A DNA stretch of 64,000 nucleotides from Desulfitobacterium_A sp034927245 (GCF_034927245.1 NZ_JAYFQK010000049.1:38550-102549); one strand, 5' to 3'. Shown: positions 51,833 through 60,999, numbered from the stretch's first letter. The notes: generated by a model not told the origin, from the letters alone. Numbers and translations: made by a program.

Positions 51833-52534
51833 TCAGTATGCATCCTCTTCCCACCATCTTTTTCTTTCAGGTGCGATTCGATTTTCCTTTTCCTTTTCCT
51901 TTTCCTTTTCCCTTTCTCTTTCCTTTTCCTTGTCATCTCGGTACTGCTTATATGTTTTTTCTTTCTTCTCCCCGCTCAGACGCAAATCTTCGCCCATCCA
52001 TTCCTCCCACTCACCGTCACTGCCCGTATCGGGAGCATCACCATTGTTGATTTCCCGGGAATTGATACTCTCCCTATTTTCATAATCTGCAGAACTATCC
52101 CACCGATTCCCTACATCCCACTTATTCTCGTCTGCACCCCACCGGGATACTCGGGAGGAAAATAGTGGGCTCTGCCACCCTGTCTTTTTTCCCGAAGCCT
52201 TTCCTGCCCCAACAGCCCCGGCGAGAACACCCATGAGTCCGCCCTCGGCCAGGATTTGGGCCGCACCCCATCCGCTAATCGGTAAAAAAAGGGTGGCCAA
52301 TAATATAGCCAAACCGACATAACCGAGTGCCGAGGCTCCTCCCCAGATCCATACTCCGCCCTCTTTACCACTCCGGTAACCTGCCACCAGACAACTCGCC
52401 GCCAGCCCAATATCCACTAAACTTGAGGGATTAAGTCCACCATATCCCATAGTGCTCCAAAGCATTCCGGCCAGCAGAGTAATAACGGTTACCACCAGCG
52501 CCGAGCTAATCCCCCGAAGAATTATATTTCCCAT
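51833..52534 (-). CDS. YrzE/TIGR04086-like membrane protein with charged repetitive tail, 233 aa
   Basis: Residues 1-120 hold four hydrophobic Gly/Ala-rich segments (for example ALVVTVITLLAGMLWSTMGY), similar to the TIGR04086 membrane family. Residues 120-233 are hydrophilic and low in complexity. The final part is an alternating Lys/Glu/Arg run (about 200-215) encoded by a 6-bp tandem repeat, then ENRIAPERKRWWEEDAY. ATG 52534 follows AAGGGAG. Function unknown; family assignment is tentative. Confidence 0.65.
   Translation of the reverse strand: MGNIILRGISSALVVTVITLLAGMLWSTMGYGGLNPSSLVDIGLAASCLVAGYRSGKEGGVWIWGGASALGYVGLAILLATLFLPISGWGAAQILAEGGLMGVLAGAVGAGKASGKKTGWQSPLFSSRVSRWGADENKWDVGNRWDSSADYENRESINSREINNGDAPDTGSDGEWEEWMGEDLRLSGEKKEKTYKQYRDDKEKEREREKEKEKEKENRIAPERKRWWEEDAY
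51882..51929. repeat. Hexanucleotide (TTTTCC) tandem repeat inside a coding region
   Basis: Five exact TTTTCC units (51882-51911), then variants CTTTCT, CTTTCC, TTTTCC. On the minus strand they encode Lys-Glu/Arg-Glu dipeptides. Unit gain or loss keeps the frame. Confidence 0.9.
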
Positions 52535-52690
52535 TGAACGTACTCCCTTCTTCTTTTTTCCTATCTCATCTTTACGTACAACCTGTCCCTTTCATGCCAA
52601 AAACGCAAACTTTTATTGAAAACTGATCAATCACCTTTAGGCACTTTAGGAATATAGTAAAGTGAAACTGAGAAGGGAGGATGTAACCCT

Positions 52691-53410
52691 ATGGATTATG
52701 CGCGTTACGTGGTCCAGCCGGGAGATACAATTTACAAAATCGCTAAAGCATACAATGTTGAGATGTCCGATATTGTTAACCTCAATCATCTCAAACATCC
52801 TGATCGCATTTATCCGGGGCAAGTTCTATTGCTACCCACCTTAGATACTACCCAGCCCATCCCCGGAGAAATTCCCGAACCCAATTTTACCTATGCGATG
52901 TGGCTCTATGATGTATATGCAGGCAAGGACTCGGAGCTTTCAGCCGTAACCACCTACTTATACCAAGCCGTCGTGCTTGACCGTCCCGAATTTGACGAAC
53001 TCCTTCGCCCGATTGCCTATGATGAATTGCGTCACCTTGAGCAGTTTGGCTGGGCACTGCGTTTTCTCGGAGTTGATCCCCGATATGGGTCCTTTAGTAA
53101 AGGACACTGGGTCGATTGGCGTGCACGATTTTTAAACTATACGACAGAACTTTGTGCTATTCTGGACTATAATATGGAAGATGAAGCAACGGCTGTCCAA
53201 CACTATTGTGACCTCGCTCAAAAGATTCCCATTCCTGAAATACAGACCATTCTTACGCAAATTGCCGCTGATGAAGAGCGTCATTATTATTGTTTCGCCG
53301 AAGCTAAACAACGATTCTGTGGCTGTGAAATCGTTCCTTTACCTACTGCTCCGTTAAGGCCTGAGATGCCCCTTCCCCCGGAGACAGCACCGGAGGGCGG
53401 GAAAGGCTAA
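52691..53410 (+). CDS. LysM domain fused to ferritin-like diiron domain, 239 aa
   Basis: Residues 6-50 form a LysM wall-binding domain (YVVQPGDTIYKIAKAYNVEMSDIV...PGQVLLLP). Residues 66-210 form a four-helix bundle with a full rubrerythrin-type diiron ligand set: E82-x6-Y89, E112-x2-H115, E165-x6-Y172 and E195-x2-H198. No signal peptide is seen, so a spore-coat or cortex location as for SafA-type LysM proteins is plausible. The diiron part could scavenge peroxide or bind metals. A Pro-rich tail ends the protein. ATG 52691 follows GGGAGGATG. Divergent from the YrzE-like gene. Confidence 0.85.
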   Translation: MDYARYVVQPGDTIYKIAKAYNVEMSDIVNLNHLKHPDRIYPGQVLLLPTLDTTQPIPGEIPEPNFTYAMWLYDVYAGKDSELSAVTTYLYQAVVLDRPEFDELLRPIAYDELRHLEQFGWALRFLGVDPRYGSFSKGHWVDWRARFLNYTTELCAILDYNMEDEATAVQHYCDLAQKIPIPEIQTILTQIAADEERHYYCFAEAKQRFCGCEIVPLPTAPLRPEMPLPPETAPEGGKG

Positions 53411-53546
53411 TATGAACTCAGCAAAAATCAGGGTCTAAAAACTGGGTCTTTTCTCGAATCTTCATTTCAGGTATACTTGAAAATGCGGTGTTCGAGTTCA
53501 ATCACAACTTTGGTAAAAGAGTAGACAGAAAATGATAATAATAATT

Positions 53547-53572
53547 GAAGCCGTTACAGCAGTAACGGCTTC
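53547..53572 (+). terminator. Hairpin between the LysM-diiron and DMT transporter genes
   Basis: GAAGCCGTTAC pairs perfectly with GTAACGGCTTC over 11 bp around AGCA, followed by TAAATTTGATTTT. It may end the upstream transcript or act as a leader attenuator for the transporter gene that starts 47 bp on. Confidence 0.6.
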
Positions 53573-53618
53573 TAAATTTGATTTTAAGCTTTTTAAAGTA
53601 AAAGGAAGTGCGATTTAA

Positions 53619-54479
53619 TTGATTCAGCGTCGTTGGGCTAATTTATCCTTGCTTGCCGTAACTGCAGTCTGGGGAGGCACCTTTGTCGTCGTAAAACGGG
53701 CTACTGAGGATTTAGCACCCTATCCCTTTCTTGCCATTCGCTTTGCAATTGCCTTTCTAACCTTACTCCCATTTGTCTGGGTTCAACGTCAACATCTTAC
53801 CCGGACAGGGATTCTCAAGGGACTCGCTCTAGGCTGTATTCTTTTTGGCGGTTATGCAACCCAAACCATTGGCATGCAATATACAACAGCCTCTAATGCC
53901 GGCTTTATCACAGGCTTAAGTGTCGTCCTTGTACCGGTTCTTGTTGTCCTCTCCACGCGTAAACTCCCCCGCCTAACCTTAGTTCTCGGAATTATCAGTG
54001 CAACAGTCGGCTTAGCATTGCTGTCTCTCGGTGATAATTTGCAATTCAATAAAGGGGATTTGATTGTCTTATTCTGTGCTATCTTTTTCGCACTCCATAT
54101 TTTTCTTGTCGGCCGGTATGCGCCTACCGAAAATGCGACCGTGCTTGCTGCCGGACAAATTCTTTCGGTAAGTCTTCTCAGCACCCTATTTTCGTTCCTT
54201 TTCCCAACTGGGTCCCTTCAATTCACCTCATATGCCTGGTTTGGAATCCTTTTAACAGCCATACCCGCTACATCTCTTGCTTTTTTCATTCAAACAAAGA
54301 TGCAGCAATTTACAACTCCTACTGAAACAGCACTCATCTGCTCGGCTGAACCCGTTTTTTCAGCTGTCTTTGCCTTCCTTCTTGCGGGAGAAATTCTGCC
54401 CCCGCGCGGATTAGCCGGTGCTGTTCTTGTCCTTATCGGCATGCTGATCGCAGAATTTAGCGGACCTAAAGAAGATTAA
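53619..54479 (+). CDS. EamA/DMT-family transporter, 286 aa
   Basis: Ten predicted membrane helices in two EamA repeats: residues about 5-130 (LAVTAVWGGTFVVVKRATEDLAPYPFLAIRF) and about 145-280 (ending AEPVFSAVFAFLLAGEILPPRGLAGAVLVLIGMLIAE). The paired end motif AEPVF-A-F--GE is typical. Substrates vary (amino acids, metabolites) and cannot be told. TTG 53619 has AAAGGAAG ten bases upstream. Its 3' end overlaps the convergent antiporter gene by 14 bases. Confidence 0.9.
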   Translation: MIQRRWANLSLLAVTAVWGGTFVVVKRATEDLAPYPFLAIRFAIAFLTLLPFVWVQRQHLTRTGILKGLALGCILFGGYATQTIGMQYTTASNAGFITGLSVVLVPVLVVLSTRKLPRLTLVLGIISATVGLALLSLGDNLQFNKGDLIVLFCAIFFALHIFLVGRYAPTENATVLAAGQILSVSLLSTLFSFLFPTGSLQFTSYAWFGILLTAIPATSLAFFIQTKMQQFTTPTETALICSAEPVFSAVFAFLLAGEILPPRGLAGAVLVLIGMLIAEFSGPKED

Positions 54480-55458
54480 TCACCATCATAATGAACAAAA
54501 GATAAAATCCTCCACAGACGATTAACATACTCGGAAAGACTGCACCTTGACGCTTGTAGTTTGTCAAAAGAATTAACCCGGAGGCCAAGGCCAGGATTCC
54601 GCTGAATAAAGCCAAAGGCTCTAATTCCCATGGGGTTAAGGCCAGCCCGATTGCCGGAATGACAGTGCTTTGAAAAACCATAGCTCCTGTAATATTCCCT
54701 ATGGCTAACGTATCCTTTCCTCGGCTTAACCAAATAATACTGTTGAACTTCTCAGGGAGCTCTGTGGCAATCGGCGTAATAATCAACGATAAAACGAGTG
54801 CCGGAATTCCGGTCATGAGCGCCACGGATTGAACCGAATCGACAAAGCCATGAGCTCCGGTGACAATTCCTAAAAGTGCCAACGTAATTTGCCCTAAAAT
54901 CGGAAACAGATCAGGTTCCCTGGTTTGACGGGCAATATACAACGGGGGCAGGTCTCCATGCTCTTCAACACCTGTGCTCTTTTTCACAGTTACAATAACA
55001 TAGATAAGATAGATTAAGGGAAGAATCCCCGCTACCCCTAACTTTAGAGAAGGCGACGGCAAAAAAGAAGAGAAAATCGCCAGCGAATACGTAATAAGGA
55101 AAATGGTCATATCCCGCTTAAACACTTCACTCTGGATTCTTAAAGGGCGGTTACCCCGTCGAAAAATCAAAACCGCTAAACCGGAAATAAAAAAAGCTAA
55201 AGTCACCAGCATAAAAGGCGCCCCGAGGATTGCCCCGATTCCCACTTCAGTAATACCTTCTTCTCCTTGAGTCCCGAGAAAAGCGATGATTGGGACCATC
55301 GTTTCGGGTAAAGCCGTCCCCACTGCTGCCAGAATACTACCGACCGCTCCCGCACCCAGTTTCAGTCGTCTGCCTAACCATTCCACACCATTTGTAAACG
55401 CTTCAGCGGAGGCTAGGATGAGCCCCAGGCTCAAGAGCATAATCACTGCATCTTTCAA
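54466..55458 (-). CDS. Sodium/calcium (CaCA) exchanger family protein, 330 aa
   Basis: Ten or so membrane helices with the two inverted alpha-repeat motifs of cation exchangers: GAVGSILAAVGTALPETMVPIIAFLG (near 36-62) and LVLSLIITPIATELPEKFNSIIW (near 220-243), each with the key acidic residue after Pro/Leu. It probably exports Ca2+ or another divalent cation. TTG 55458 follows GGAGGGGCAGG. Its 3' end overlaps that of the DMT transporter gene. Confidence 0.88.
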   Translation of the reverse strand: MKDAVIMLLSLGLILASAEAFTNGVEWLGRRLKLGAGAVGSILAAVGTALPETMVPIIAFLGTQGEEGITEVGIGAILGAPFMLVTLAFFISGLAVLIFRRGNRPLRIQSEVFKRDMTIFLITYSLAIFSSFLPSPSLKLGVAGILPLIYLIYVIVTVKKSTGVEEHGDLPPLYIARQTREPDLFPILGQITLALLGIVTGAHGFVDSVQSVALMTGIPALVLSLIITPIATELPEKFNSIIWLSRGKDTLAIGNITGAMVFQSTVIPAIGLALTPWELEPLALFSGILALASGLILLTNYKRQGAVFPSMLIVCGGFYLLFIMMVINLL

Positions 55459-55587
55459 CGTTCCTGCCCCTCCATTCCATTTTTAATCCGCTTAAACACA
55501 ATACTTTAATTTATATTCTGAATATCGACTTAACAGAATACGGAAAATCACCGCTTGCTTAAGTTACGCCCTAAAAATCAAAAATCA

Positions 55588-55687
55588 GGGCTATCCCAAA
55601 AACTATGGTCAGTCGTGTGGTTCCAGGTCTTTTGCAATAATCCATAATTATGTACACATGAAAAAGGGACTGTCTTGCAACAGCCCC
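55588..55687 (+). repeat. Repeat family A, copy A2 (MITE-like), about 100 bp
   Basis: Shares with A1 the words ACTATGGTC, GGTCTTTTGCAATAATCCATAATTATGT and the right-end hairpin GGGACTGTCTTGCAACAGCCCC (55666-55687). The left end is degraded to GGGCTATC. The rest of the 55459-55713 gap shows nothing further. Confidence 0.7.
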
Positions 55688-55713
55688 TGGTACTTCTTTT
55701 GGATTAATGAGGC

Positions 55714-56316
55714 TTACTCTTCCGAAGCAACCTCGTCTAAAATTTCTTCAACCGCTTGATGCAGTTCCTCCACACCTGCTCCGTTTTCCGCGGAGTAAGG
55801 CAAGATATAGTGCCAATCCGGGAGTTCGAGAGTTTCGGCAATCGCTTTCAAATATTTCGGCCATTGCCCTCGAGCAATCTTATCAGACTTGGTGGCAACC
55901 ACGAGAACCGGGATTCCCCGATTCCGCAGAAAACCTTGCATTTCCTGATCTTCCAGACTCGGCTTATGTCGGATATCGACAATTTGAATAACTGCACGTA
56001 AATTTTCCCGCGTGGAGAAATACTCCTGCATCATTTTTCCCCATTTGTTATGCACTTCTTTTGATACTTTGGCATAACCATATCCCGGCAGATCCACAAA
56101 GTAAAACGCATCATTGATATGGTAGAAGTTAAGCATTTGCGTTTTTCCCGGAGTATTTCCTGTCCGTGCAAGGTTTTTTCGGTTAATAAACTTATTGATA
56201 AGGGAAGACTTCCCAACATTTGAACGTCCGGCCAAGGCAATCTCCGGCTCTGTATGCTTCGGATATTGACTCTGATTAACCGCTGATGCGGTATATTCGG
56301 CATTATAGATAATCAT
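55714..56316 (-). CDS. engB: Ribosome-biogenesis GTPase EngB (YsxC), 200 aa
   Basis: Essential GTPase in 50S assembly. G1 GRSNVGKSSLINKF near residue 31, G2 region RTGNTPGKTQMLNFY, G3 DLPGYGYAKV near 75, G4 ATKSDKIARG near 140. ATG 56316 follows GGAGGAG. Located after lonA as in B. subtilis; the hem operon that follows there is absent here. Confidence 0.97.
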   Translation of the reverse strand: MIIYNAEYTASAVNQSQYPKHTEPEIALAGRSNVGKSSLINKFINRKNLARTGNTPGKTQMLNFYHINDAFYFVDLPGYGYAKVSKEVHNKWGKMMQEYFSTRENLRAVIQIVDIRHKPSLEDQEMQGFLRNRGIPVLVVATKSDKIARGQWPKYLKAIAETLELPDWHYILPYSAENGAGVEELHQAVEEILDEVASEE

Positions 56317-56382
56317 CTAAATCTTCTCCTCCGGAAACACTTTACATGCTTCTAGGTGCTTCGAATACTGATTGCACATTGC

Positions 56383-58794
56383 TCAAGATATCGGATGTTC
56401 CTCAGCTTGCGGATCCCCGATCTCACCTTGACCCAGAATCGAAGGGAACAATGTATTCTCCAAATACTTTTTCGACTCAGCTACCGGGAGTAAGGCGAGA
56501 TTGATGACTTGTTCAATTCGGCTGACAAAGTGGAACTCCAAGTCTTTGCGAACGGTCTCCGGAACCTCTTCTAAGTCTTTGCGGTTCTCCTCCGGGAGGA
56601 GGATCATCTTTATTCCTGCCCGATGAGCCGCAAGGACCTTTTCTTTCACTCCGCCGATCGGCAAAACATTGCCGCGCAGTGTTATTTCTCCTGTCATGGC
56701 CAGGTCGGAGCGAACGGCACGCTTAGACAGCGCCGAAGCCATAGCGGTAACCATTGTAACCCCTGCCGAAGGCCCATCCTTAGGAATCGCTCCTTCGGGA
56801 ACGTGAATGTGCAAATCCACTTTCTCGTAGAAATCCTCGGGTATTCCCAGCTGCTGAGCATGGGCACGGACAAAGGTCAAACCGGCATAGGCCGATTCCT
56901 TCATGACATCTCCGAGCTTTCCGGTTAAAGTCAAATGACCCTTTCCGGGAACCGGCGTGACCTCGATCGTTAAAATATCTCCGCCCACTTGCGTATAGGC
57001 CAGTCCCGTTACTGCTCCGATTTCCGGTGCGGGTGCGGCAACTTGGAAATGGTAACGGGGTGCACCGATCAGATCCTCTATATCGGCATCCTTAAGCGGG
57101 TGAGGTTCCCATTCCTTTTTCACCCAGCGCATCGCGACTTTCCGACAGAGATTGGCGATTTCCCGTTCTAAATTTCGAACGCCCGATTCGCGGGTATATC
57201 CCTGAACCAGTTTAAGAATAGCTTCATCCGGAACGGTTAATATTTTATCCTTCAACCCATGGATTTTCAATTCCTTAGGCAGCAGATATTTCCGGGCAAT
57301 ATTCACCTTCTCATCCTCGGTATAGCCGCTGAGCGAGATGACTTCCATCCGATCCAAAAGCGGACGGGGGATCGTATCCAGCGTATTGGCCGTCATGATA
57401 AACAAGGTTTGGGAAAGATCAAAAGGCACCTCAAGGTAATGATCGGAAAAGGTGTTGTTTTGTTCCGGGTCTAAAACCTCCAACAAAGCCGATGCCGGAT
57501 CTCCCCGATAATCCGAAGCCATTTTATCGATCTCATCCATAAGAAATACGGGATTGCGCGTACCTGCTGTGCGCATTCCCTGAAGAATTCGCCCCGGCAA
57601 AGCTCCGATATAGGTTCGGCGATGTCCCCGAATCTCTGCTTCATCGCGAACACCCCCTAAGGAGATCCGGATAAATTGACGATTCAAGGCTCTTGCCACA
57701 GATTTTGCTAAAGATGTTTTTCCTACACCCGGAGGCCCTACGAAACAAAGAATCGGGCTTTTCATTTTAGGCGTAAGTTTACGGATGGCCAAGAACTCAA
57801 GAATCCGCTCTTTGACTTTTTCAAGACCATAATGATCCTCATTCAATATTTTCTCGGCACGGTTAAGATCCGTTTTATCCCGACTCACTTTACTCCACGG
57901 CAAGGCAAGAATCCAATCTAAATACGTTCGAACGACAGTTCCTTCCGCAGAAGCCTGGGCCATTTTTTCTAAGCGATCGGTCTCCTTCAGCGCTTTTTCT
58001 TCAACGTCCGGAGGAAGCTTAGCCTCGGCAATCTTTTGCCGATATTCTTCCACCTCGGCCTGCCGCTCGTCTTTATCACCAAGCTCTTTTTGAATCGCCT
58101 TCATTTGTTCGCGCAAGTAATATTCCTTCTGCGCTTTTTCCATCTGCTTGCGAACACGCAGACCGATCCGACGCTCGAGTTCGAGGATTTCGATTTCCCG
58201 CATAATAATCTCTGTCAAGCGTTCCAGCCGTTCAGCAACCCCTTGGGCCTCTAAGATTGATTGTTTATCGGCAATCTTCAGGCTCAAATGGGAAGCAATA
58301 ATATCCGCAAGCCTTCCGGGTTCCTCCATTCCAAGCACCGTCCCCAACGTATCCTGAGGGACCTTTTTGCTCAGATTGGCATATTCTTCAAACTGATGAA
58401 TGACGCCATGAGTCAGCGCTTCAATCTCCGGTGTCACTGATGTGATGTCTTCTTCGACATCTTCGACACGGACTTTAAAGTAGGGTTCCTCGGCAACGAA
58501 CTCGGTGAGCCTTCCCCGATTCAACCCTTCAACCAACACCCGCATCGTCCCGCCGGGGAGTTTAAGCAGCTGCTTAATTTCTGCCACCGTACCGATGGTA
58601 AAAATATCCTCCGGAAGCGGCGAATCGATTTCAGTTTCCTTTTGTGCCGAAAGGAGAATTTTCCGATCTTCAAGCATGGCCTGTTCCACTGCGGCCATCG
58701 AACGTTCACGGCCAACATCCAAATGTATAACCATATATGGAAAAACTAAAATACCCCTTAACGGAAGTAAGGGCAACTCTCTCTCATTACTCAT
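56383..58794 (-). CDS. lon: ATP-dependent protease LonA, 803 aa
   Basis: N-terminal substrate-recognition domain (about 1-200, ERELPLLPLRGILVFPYMVIHLDVGRERS), coiled coil to about 310, and AAA+ domain with Walker A GPPGVGKTSLAKSVARAL near 353 and Walker B PVFLMDEIDK. The Ser-Lys dyad protease domain has GPSAGVTM (Ser near 676) and the Lys in GGVKEKVLAAHRAG. ATG 58794 has GGGAGGG six bases before it; the frame extension to 58836 is not supported. Follows lonB with a hairpin between. Confidence 0.97.
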   Translation of the reverse strand: MSNERELPLLPLRGILVFPYMVIHLDVGRERSMAAVEQAMLEDRKILLSAQKETEIDSPLPEDIFTIGTVAEIKQLLKLPGGTMRVLVEGLNRGRLTEFVAEEPYFKVRVEDVEEDITSVTPEIEALTHGVIHQFEEYANLSKKVPQDTLGTVLGMEEPGRLADIIASHLSLKIADKQSILEAQGVAERLERLTEIIMREIEILELERRIGLRVRKQMEKAQKEYYLREQMKAIQKELGDKDERQAEVEEYRQKIAEAKLPPDVEEKALKETDRLEKMAQASAEGTVVRTYLDWILALPWSKVSRDKTDLNRAEKILNEDHYGLEKVKERILEFLAIRKLTPKMKSPILCFVGPPGVGKTSLAKSVARALNRQFIRISLGGVRDEAEIRGHRRTYIGALPGRILQGMRTAGTRNPVFLMDEIDKMASDYRGDPASALLEVLDPEQNNTFSDHYLEVPFDLSQTLFIMTANTLDTIPRPLLDRMEVISLSGYTEDEKVNIARKYLLPKELKIHGLKDKILTVPDEAILKLVQGYTRESGVRNLEREIANLCRKVAMRWVKKEWEPHPLKDADIEDLIGAPRYHFQVAAPAPEIGAVTGLAYTQVGGDILTIEVTPVPGKGHLTLTGKLGDVMKESAYAGLTFVRAHAQQLGIPEDFYEKVDLHIHVPEGAIPKDGPSAGVTMVTAMASALSKRAVRSDLAMTGEITLRGNVLPIGGVKEKVLAAHRAGIKMILLPEENRKDLEEVPETVRKDLEFHFVSRIEQVINLALLPVAESKKYLENTLFPSILGQGEIGDPQAEEHPIS

Positions 58795-58831
58795 CCAATC
58801 CCTCCCATGGACTATAGACTTAAAAAGTGAA

Positions 58832-58852
58832 AGCACACTAAAATAGTGTGCT
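58832..58852 (-). terminator. Hairpin terminator between lonB and lonA
   Basis: AGCACACTA pairs with TAGTGTGCT around AAA (58832-58852). On the minus strand a T-rich TTTCACTTTTT follows. Probably a partial terminator after lonB. Confidence 0.7.
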
Positions 58853-58872
58853 ATTTTCTTTATTGAACTATT

Positions 58873-60603
58873 CTAACATGTTTGCCCCCGCTCAGGCAAA
58901 TTTGCCGACGGAACTGAATTGATTTCTAGTCGAGCCAGGATTTCTTCAATAGGGGGCTGGATCTCGATATTATCCCGACCTGGTTCTGATAAGAAAGCCC
59001 CTTTTAAAACCTCGGATAAGCTTTCCACCGGAATCACCTGAAAACCCTTAGCAAATGTTTGGAAACGCTCCTGCCAGTTCTCCTTAGGAATAAAAACTCT
59101 TCGGCAACCCGCTTGATGTGCCGCTTCAATCTTCGCTACAATTCCCCCTACCGGCTTTACCGCACCTCTGATCGATAATTCGCCTGTCATCGCTAAGTAA
59201 TTATCGACACGTTGTTTACGAATTGCCGAAACAACAGCCGACGCAATGGCAACTCCGGCAGAAGGCCCATCCAGGGGCACCCCCCCGGGGAAATTAACAT
59301 GGATATCATAGTTCCGAAAATCAATGCCTAACTGACGGCGAAGCACGGTTAGGACATTTTCCACCGAACTGCGTGCCATGCTCTTACGCCGAATTTTTTT
59401 CGTTGAACTTCCTTGCTCTTCTTCCTCAACGATTCCCGTCACAAGCAGCGCTCCGGTTCCCTGGGAAACGGGTTGAGCTGTCACTTCCAATTCGAGGAGC
59501 ATCCCCATATCCGGTCCATAAACAGCTAAGCCGTTAACCACTCCAATTTCTGCTTCAGTCGGAACTTTCCGTTCCGGACGGGGCATATAATGCCCGGAAT
59601 TAACCACCCACTCAACTGTTGCCGCGTTAATCTCAAACAGCTTATCCGTTTGAGCTACCCCTGCTGCAAGCTGAACAATATTGACCGCTTCCCGGCCGTT
59701 CGTGGCATATTGTTTCGTGACCTCGACTGCGCCCTCAGTGATCGGAATCTCCATTTTGGCAGCTGCTCCCCGGGCTATTGCCCCGATTTCTTCAGGAAGC
59801 AGGGCGCGAAAATAAATTTCCATACACCGTGAACGAATCGCGGGTGGTATTTCCTCCGGACTCCGCGTTGTCGCACCGACCAGGCGAAAATCGGCAGGCA
59901 GCCCCTTCTGAAAGATATCATGAATATGGGCGGGGATATTAGTATCTTCAGAGCTGTAATAAGCGCTCTCTAAAATAACTTTCCGATCTTCCAACACTTT
60001 TAATAATTTATTGATTTGGATCGGATGAAGCTCTCCAACTTCATCGATAAAAAGAATTCCCCCATGGGCTTTCGTTACGGCGCCTGGTTTAGGTTGGGGG
60101 ATTCCGGCTATCCCCATGGCCCCCGCTCCCTGGTAAATCGGATCATGGACCGAGCCGATCAAGGGGTCGGCGATGCCCCTCTCATCAAAACGGGCTGTCG
60201 CACCATCAATCTCGACAAACTTGGAAAACTCTTTAAAGGGAGAAAGCGGGTTTTTCTTCGCCTCTTCTAGAACTAACCTTGCTGCTGCCGTCTTGCCTAT
60301 TCCGGGGGGACCGTAAACCAGGATATGCTGAGGATTAGGACCGCAAAGCGCTGCTTGCAAAGCCTTTATGCCCTCCTGCTGACCTACAATGTCGCTGAAG
60401 TGCTGCGGTCGGGTTTTCTCCGCAAGGGGTGTGGTCAAATGTATCTTGCGCATCTTCTCAAGCTTCTCTAACTCCTTGCGCGATTCACGTTCTACCGAAA
60501 CTTTGTTGCCCTGCTGAGTTTTGAGCATTCCCCAAAAATATAAACCAATAACAATTGCGAAAATGAGCTGTACGATCATTACAACTCCACTTAATCCGAC
60601 CAT
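58873..60603 (-). CDS. lonB: ATP-dependent protease LonB (sporulation Lon homologue), 576 aa
   Basis: Membrane-anchored Lon-like protease active in the forespore in Bacillus. Instead of the LonA N-domain there is one membrane helix (residues 8-25, VMIVQLIFAIVIGLYFWG). The AAA+ domain has YGPPGIGKTAAARL near 95 and ILFIDEVGEL. The protease domain has DGPSAGVAIASAV (catalytic Ser) and GGIVAKIEAAHQAG (Lys). ATG 60603 is kept because the spacing to the helix matches B. subtilis LonB; an internal ATG at 60579 with GGAG upstream is the alternative. Confidence 0.94.
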   Translation of the reverse strand: MVGLSGVVMIVQLIFAIVIGLYFWGMLKTQQGNKVSVERESRKELEKLEKMRKIHLTTPLAEKTRPQHFSDIVGQQEGIKALQAALCGPNPQHILVYGPPGIGKTAAARLVLEEAKKNPLSPFKEFSKFVEIDGATARFDERGIADPLIGSVHDPIYQGAGAMGIAGIPQPKPGAVTKAHGGILFIDEVGELHPIQINKLLKVLEDRKVILESAYYSSEDTNIPAHIHDIFQKGLPADFRLVGATTRSPEEIPPAIRSRCMEIYFRALLPEEIGAIARGAAAKMEIPITEGAVEVTKQYATNGREAVNIVQLAAGVAQTDKLFEINAATVEWVVNSGHYMPRPERKVPTEAEIGVVNGLAVYGPDMGMLLELEVTAQPVSQGTGALLVTGIVEEEEQGSSTKKIRRKSMARSSVENVLTVLRRQLGIDFRNYDIHVNFPGGVPLDGPSAGVAIASAVVSAIRKQRVDNYLAMTGELSIRGAVKPVGGIVAKIEAAHQAGCRRVFIPKENWQERFQTFAKGFQVIPVESLSEVLKGAFLSEPGRDNIEIQPPIEEILARLEINSVPSANLPERGQTC

Positions 60604-60705
60604 AAATCCAAACTTCCCTCCTGCACAAATACTGCATACTCTTACTTTTTCTAGTATTGCCCAAGAAAGGAATTCGGAAACAATAGATTAAGAATAAATT
60701 TTAAT

Positions 60706-60971
60706 GAGACTGTCGTAAAACCTATGGTCTATGGTCGAGTAGTTTCGCGCATATCCGTTCACTCTGGCGCTCCGGGACTGGTTCACTTGCCTTCGTAGCA
60801 GCTCAGCCAAACCTCTGGGCAATACCTGATGTGAACCACTGGCTGCGCTACGCTACGAAAGCTTTGTTCACCTGCACGTCCCTCCGCGAATCGTTCACTT
60901 CTATGCGCGAAACTACGCTTTCGGGTCTTTTAAGTCCATTGAAAAAAGGCAGTCGCAAATTGCAGACTGCC
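60706..60971 (+). repeat. Repeat family A, copy A3, interrupted by element B3
   Basis: The left part GAGACTGTCGTAAAACCTATGGTC...GTAGTTTC (60706-60746) and right part CTTTCGGGTCTTTTAAGTCCATTG to the hairpin at 60942-60977 reproduce A1 when the intervening segment is removed. A1 shows the uninterrupted sequence GTAGTTTCGGGTCTTT. The rest of the 60604-60999 gap (60604-60705) shows nothing. Confidence 0.72.
60739..60916 (-). repeat. Repeat family B, copy B3 (MITE-like), 178 bp, inserted in A3
   Basis: Perfect 15-bp terminal inverted repeats: GTAGTTTCGCGCATA at 60739-60753 and its complement at 60902-60916. In reverse complement the interior aligns with B1 and B2 (AGTGGTTCAC, AGGTTTGGCTGAGCT, GGAGCGCCAGAGTGAACGG). 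No coding capacity. Confidence 0.85.
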
Positions 60972-60977
60972 TTTTTT
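60942..60977 (-). terminator. Terminator downstream of clpX
   Basis: AAAAAAGGCAGTC (60942-60954) pairs with GACTGCCTTTTTT (60965-60977) with a 10-nt loop and T-runs both ways. It also forms the right end of A3. Confidence 0.9.
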
Positions 60978-60999
60978 ATAATTCGGGCGCAAGCGCTGC

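Noticed and set aside
53411..53520. Degenerate family A copy
   Set aside because: Short words resembling the A2 flank (AAAATCAGGG, GGTCTTTT) occur, but no ends or core alignment could be made.
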